Positions 7,763 through 9,621 of a stretch of 9,621 nt of DNA are shown one piece after another. This stretch comes from Actinomycetes bacterium (GTDB lineage Bacteria > Actinomycetota > Coriobacteriia > Coriobacteriales > Eggerthellaceae): NCBI GenBank assembly GCA_023395755.1, contig JAEWYG010000156.1:1-9621 (forward strand). The letters are read 5' to 3'. Position 1 is the stretch's first letter; every line of letters begins with the position of its first letter. A program made the translations under genes and the position numbers. The notes under the pieces are model-generated. The model was not told the DNA's origin and searched no databases. It was given only the letters and a program-made list of their open reading frames with translations.

Positions 7763-8722
7763 CTAAGCGCGCTTTTGTGCGACGCGTAGCTTGGCACTAC
7801 GGGCGCGAGGATTGCGCTCTACCTCAACGGGTGCAGGCACAATAGGCTTGCGTGTGACAATGTCGACTATCGGCTGCTTATTGCACATACACACCGGCAA
7901 ATCTGGTGGGCAGGTGCACCGGTTGGCAAACGTATTAAACGTATCCTTCACAATGCGATCTTCAAGCGAGTGGTAGCTTATAACCACCAGACGCCCGCCC
8001 GGATTGAGCCAGCGGATGGCGGCGTCAAGCCCACGACGCAACACATCCAGCTCCGAGTTGACCTCAATCCGAAGCGCCTGGAACGTACGCTTTCCCGGAT
8101 GTCCTCCAGCACGTCGCGCAGAGGCCGGGATAGCAGCTTTAATGGTTTCAACCAGCTGCTCGCTTGTCTGGAAAGGTTCGCTCTCCCGCTGCCGCACAAC
8201 AAACTCTGCGATGCGGCTAGCCCATTTCTCGTCCGAGTAGGCACGGATGATCCGAGTGAGATCTACTGCGTTGTAAGTGTTCAAGATCTCTGCTGCGGTT
8301 AGGGTTTGTTTCCCCGGATCCATCCGCATATCAAGGGGGCCATTCTCCTTAAAGGAGAAGCCACGAGACGGCGTATCTATCTGCACCGAAGAAACTCCTA
8401 GGTCGAAAAGGAACGCATCGACCCCAGGCACCTCAGCACTAACCAGAAGTTCGTCCATATTCCCAAAGTTACCGCGTAAAAGTTCTAGGTTAGGACGCTG
8501 GCTCTCTGGTAACGCTTCGAGGCGCGAGCGAGCGGCAGCAAGTGCCACTTCGTCCTGATCGATACCAATAAGCGTACCACCTTTACCTATAAGCTTGGCA
8601 GCTTCGAGAGAATGCCCTGCACCGCCGAGTGTTGCGTCCACGAACGTCTGCTGTGTTTGTAGTTTAGTTTGTTCGAGGCACTCGGCGAGCAAGACCGGTG
8701 TATGCCGATATTCGCTTATCAT
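7763..8722 (-). CDS. rsmH: 16S rRNA (cytosine(1402)-N(4))-methyltransferase RsmH
   Basis: RsmH (MraW) is a SAM-dependent methyltransferase that modifies N4 of C1402 in the ribosomal decoding site; the gene is a standard dcw member. From the ATG at 8722 the protein is 319 residues. Motifs: HTPVLL near the N-terminus (7-12), SAM-binding DATLGGAGHS (29-38), GIDQD (53-57), FDLGVSS (106-112), RGFSF (120-124), GPLDMRM (128-134), HPGKRTFQALRIEVN (208-222), ISYHSLEDRIVK (248-259), a CxC-x6-CxC cluster (C269, C271, C278, C280) and the basic tail RNPRARSAKLR (303-313). A GTG three codons upstream (8731) is an alternative start. The ATG is preferred because MISEYRHTPVLL matches the usual family beginning and GTGA sits just upstream as a weak ribosome binding site. 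It follows mraZ by 17 nt, or 8 nt with the GTG start. Confidence 0.97.
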   Translation of the reverse strand: MISEYRHTPVLLAECLEQTKLQTQQTFVDATLGGAGHSLEAAKLIGKGGTLIGIDQDEVALAAARSRLEALPESQRPNLELLRGNFGNMDELLVSAEVPGVDAFLFDLGVSSVQIDTPSRGFSFKENGPLDMRMDPGKQTLTAAEILNTYNAVDLTRIIRAYSDEKWASRIAEFVVRQRESEPFQTSEQLVETIKAAIPASARRAGGHPGKRTFQALRIEVNSELDVLRRGLDAAIRWLNPGGRLVVISYHSLEDRIVKDTFNTFANRCTCPPDLPVCMCNKQPIVDIVTRKPIVPAPVEVERNPRARSAKLRVAQKRA

Positions 8723-8739
8723 TTTGCTCACGTCTACGA

Positions 8740-9213
8740 TCAGCCGAACAACAGGCGAAGATCAGTGTCATCGTCCTGCCACTCGTAACGCTTTGCATCC
8801 CATATCTCGAAGTAACCCGTGTTACCTACAACGGCAACATCCTTATCGATACCAACAACCTCACGTGCTTCTGCCGGCAGCATAATGCGGCCCGAAGCGT
8901 CAATCTCGACGTCCTTTGCGCGCGCCTTCAGCTTGCGGCGTAAACGCACATGCAAGTCGTCAGTCTCGTCGTATCCGCCGAACTTGTCCTTAAACACCTT
9001 CGCCACCCAGCTGTTAAAGCCAGCGGACTCGAAGACATAAAGGCACTCGTCTTTGGGGTTGAGGGTTACTACCAGATCGGTCGCAAGCACCTTACGGAAC
9101 TTCGCAGGAAGCGAAACGCGACCTTTCGCATCGACCTTGAAGCGAAATTCACCGTTGAGATCAACGACATGTGTCGTTTCGGTGCCTTCCGTCCTGTCGA
9201 CGAGGTCAGCCAT
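8740..9213 (-). CDS. mraZ: Transcriptional regulator MraZ
   Basis: MraZ is a DNA-binding protein of the SpoVT/AbrB fold that forms rings and represses its own dcw promoter in characterised species. The 157-residue product has the two expected half-domains, each with the DxxGR signature: VDAKGRVSLPAKFR (27-40) and IDASGRIMLPAEAR (104-117). Between them lies a basic helix, LRRKLKARAK (91-100). The frame is open to an ATG at 9255. The ATG at 9213 is chosen because it has GGAAGG about 5 nt upstream and because the predicted promoter (-10 at 9264-9259) would start transcription at about 9251-9253, leaving the longer start without a leader. The N-terminus is about 15 residues longer than in short homologues. 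Probable operators of the GTGGG type lie in and above the promoter. Confidence 0.95.
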   Translation of the reverse strand: MADLVDRTEGTETTHVVDLNGEFRFKVDAKGRVSLPAKFRKVLATDLVVTLNPKDECLYVFESAGFNSWVAKVFKDKFGGYDETDDLHVRLRRKLKARAKDVEIDASGRIMLPAEAREVVGIDKDVAVVGNTGYFEIWDAKRYEWQDDDTDLRLLFG

Positions 9214-9258
9214 GCCACCCTTCCGTTTGTTGTTTCCGCTGCGCTTCCGATGCATTGC

Positions 9259-9287
9259 ATTCTATCCCACAATCCCCCACTTCGCAA
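9259..9287 (-). promoter_or_regulatory. Predicted sigma70-type promoter of the dcw operon
   Basis: On the minus strand, TTGCGA (9287-9282, 4 of 6 to TTGACA) is separated by exactly 17 nt from TAGAAT (9264-9259, 5 of 6 to TATAAT). Transcription would begin near 9251-9253, giving a leader of about 40 nt before the mraZ ATG. The 17-nt spacer contains two GTGGG repeats 10 bp apart, so a bound MraZ would cover the promoter. No competing promoter of this quality was seen further upstream. Confidence 0.65.
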
Positions 9288-9332
9288 CATTTTTACGCCC
9301 TTTTACCCCCATTTAGCCACTTTGAAACCCAC
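9266..9332 (-). promoter_or_regulatory. Proximal MraZ-box-like GTGGG repeats
   Basis: On the minus strand, GTGGG occurs at 9280-9276 and 9270-9266 with exact 10-bp period, inside the promoter spacer. Further up are GTGGG (9332-9328), GTGGC (9320-9316), ATGGG (9312-9308) and AAGGG (9302-9298), spaced 12, 8 and 10 bp. Known MraZ operators are direct TGGGN repeats separated by 5 bp, so the two promoter copies fit well and the upper ones partly. Binding is inferred. Confidence 0.6.
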
Positions 9333-9377
9333 CCGTTGAACTCGAATAACCCCTTTTTGCTTCTTTTACTCAAAATG

Positions 9378-9429
9378 AGGTGCCATATGTGGATAAATGA
9401 ACAATGAAGGCCACAACATATGGACACCT
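9378..9429. repeat. Imperfect inverted repeat with paired CATATG cores
   Basis: The left arm AGGTGCCATATGTGG (9378-9392) matches the reverse complement of 9411-9429 (AGGTGTCCATATGTTGTGG), apart from one extra T and one extra TT in the right arm. The arms enclose an 18-nt AT-rich spacer. The two CATATG cores are 32 bp apart, about three helical turns. No T run follows on either strand, so a terminator is unlikely. A paired protein-binding site or RNA hairpin is possible. Confidence 0.45.
9388..9396 (-). promoter_or_regulatory. Perfect-consensus DnaA box
   Basis: The minus strand reads TTATCCACA, an exact match to the strong DnaA box consensus. It overlaps the left arm of the CATATG inverted repeat and lies about 100 bp upstream of the predicted operon promoter. 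No second close match was seen in the intergenic region, so it does not look like a complete replication origin. A regulatory DnaA site is the more modest reading. Confidence 0.5.
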
Positions 9430-9467
9430 TCATCCTCGCAAACCAAAAAACGAAGATTCCGTGTCGC

Positions 9468-9487
9468 TCTGCCCCACTCTGCCCCAC
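9468..9487 (-). promoter_or_regulatory. Distal tandem GTGGGGCAGA repeat, MraZ-box-like
   Basis: TCTGCCCCAC occurs twice head-to-tail on the plus strand (9468-9477 and 9478-9487). On the operon strand this gives GTGGG, 5 nt, GTGGG: the same 10-bp period as the pair inside the promoter. It lies about 200 bp above the promoter core. It could be a second MraZ site, an operator for an unseen promoter, or a chance tandem duplication. Confidence 0.45.
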
Positions 9488-9576
9488 CGTATTCAATTCC
9501 TCAAACTTCACCGCCCGCTCCACCCTCGTCCAACCATTTTGTAATTTGTATTCGATTGAAGCAAAACAAGAACAAA

Positions 9577-9592
9577 TGTTTCACGTGAAACA
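9577..9592. promoter_or_regulatory. parS: parS centromere-like site (ParB binding site)
   Basis: TGTTTCACGTGAAACA is an exact match to the widely conserved chromosomal parS sequence bound by ParB. Flanking A and T extend it to an 18-bp perfect palindrome (9576-9593). In other bacteria ParB loads here, spreads along neighbouring DNA and recruits ParA and SMC for origin segregation. It lies about 290 bp upstream of the predicted mraZ promoter. It is not the Noc binding sequence ATTTCCCGGGAAAT. A chance exact 16-mer in a window of this size is very unlikely. Confidence 0.92.
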
Positions 9593-9621
9593 TCTACTAG
9601 AAGCATCCCGCACATCAATCG

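Larger units (their letters stand above)
9214..9621. other. Non-coding upstream region of the dcw operon
   Basis: This stretch of about 400 nt has no credible gene. Short open frames here are compositionally odd (Pro/Ser/Lys-rich or Trp-rich), lack convincing ribosome binding sites and overlap the promoter or repeats. From the operon outward it holds the mraZ ribosome binding site, the promoter with proximal GTGGG repeats, the DnaA box with its inverted repeat, the distal GTGGG pair and parS. I saw nothing identifiable in 9593-9621. Confidence 0.7.

Noticed and set aside
8343..8359. Perfect inverted repeat TTCTCCTT-A-AAGGAGAA inside rsmH
   Set aside because: It encodes the conserved FSFKEN stretch, has only a 1-nt centre so cannot form the full hairpin, and contains an internal AAGGAG with no reading frame to use it; likely coincidence of codons.
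9214..9255. Longer mraZ start at ATG 9255
   Set aside because: The predicted transcription start falls at or after this codon, it has no ribosome binding site, and the added residues (MHRKRSGNNKRKGG) are not typical of MraZ.
9293..9523. Minus-strand open frame of 76 codons upstream of mraZ
   Set aside because: It overlaps the DnaA box and the GTGGG arrays, its product resembles nothing I know, and its end lies just above the predicted promoter; better explained as non-coding.
9397..9588. Plus-strand open frame of 63 codons upstream of mraZ
   Set aside because: Low-complexity Pro/Ser/Lys-rich product with no family resemblance, no convincing ribosome binding site, and it runs through the GTGGG repeats and parS.
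9330..9621. Complete chromosomal origin (oriC)
   Set aside because: Only one consensus DnaA box is visible, with no box cluster and no dnaA or dnaN gene in the window; parS alone does not mark an origin.

Overview
The window is one end of a bacterial division and cell wall (dcw) cluster. Every protein gene lies on the minus strand, so the operon reads from right to left. In transcription order it runs mraZ, rsmH, ftsL-like, ftsI-type penicillin-binding protein, murE, murF, mraY and murD, with murD cut by the left edge. This is the classical dcw order. Junctions from ftsL to murD are very tight, between a 1-nt overlap and 12 nt, which suggests a single translationally coupled transcript. The protein style (MurE and MurF sequences, an FtsL-like protein, a division PBP without PASTA domains, moderate GC) suggests an actinobacterium of the class Coriobacteriia, perhaps Eggerthellales. 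This is inference from sequence feel, not from a search. MurE carries the DNPR signature of meso-diaminopimelate-adding enzymes.

Layout from left to right: murD, partial (1-1327); mraY (1331-2377); murF (2377-3876); murE (3880-5379); ftsI/pbp (5392-7185); ftsL-like (7190-7663); a 99-nt AT-rich gap; rsmH (7763-8722); mraZ (8740-9213); then a 408-nt non-coding upstream region running to the window edge. MurE, MurF, MraY and MurD are steps of lipid-linked peptidoglycan precursor synthesis. FtsI cross-links septal peptidoglycan, probably with the FtsL-like protein as partner. RsmH methylates 16S rRNA. MraZ is the probable autoregulator of the operon.

The most interesting part is the non-coding region at the right end. 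It holds a perfect 16-bp parS centromere site (TGTTTCACGTGAAACA, inside an 18-bp perfect palindrome). It also holds a perfect DnaA box (TTATCCACA) embedded in an imperfect inverted repeat, and a tandem pair of GTGGG repeats with 10-bp period. Finally there is a sigma70-type promoter (TTGCGA-N17-TAGAAT) whose spacer contains another 10-bp-spaced GTGGG pair, expected for MraZ autorepression. Chromosome segregation, replication-initiator and division-operon signals are therefore all present within about 350 bp. A second unexpected structure is a textbook-quality intrinsic terminator on the plus strand inside the 5' end of murD, antisense to the operon.
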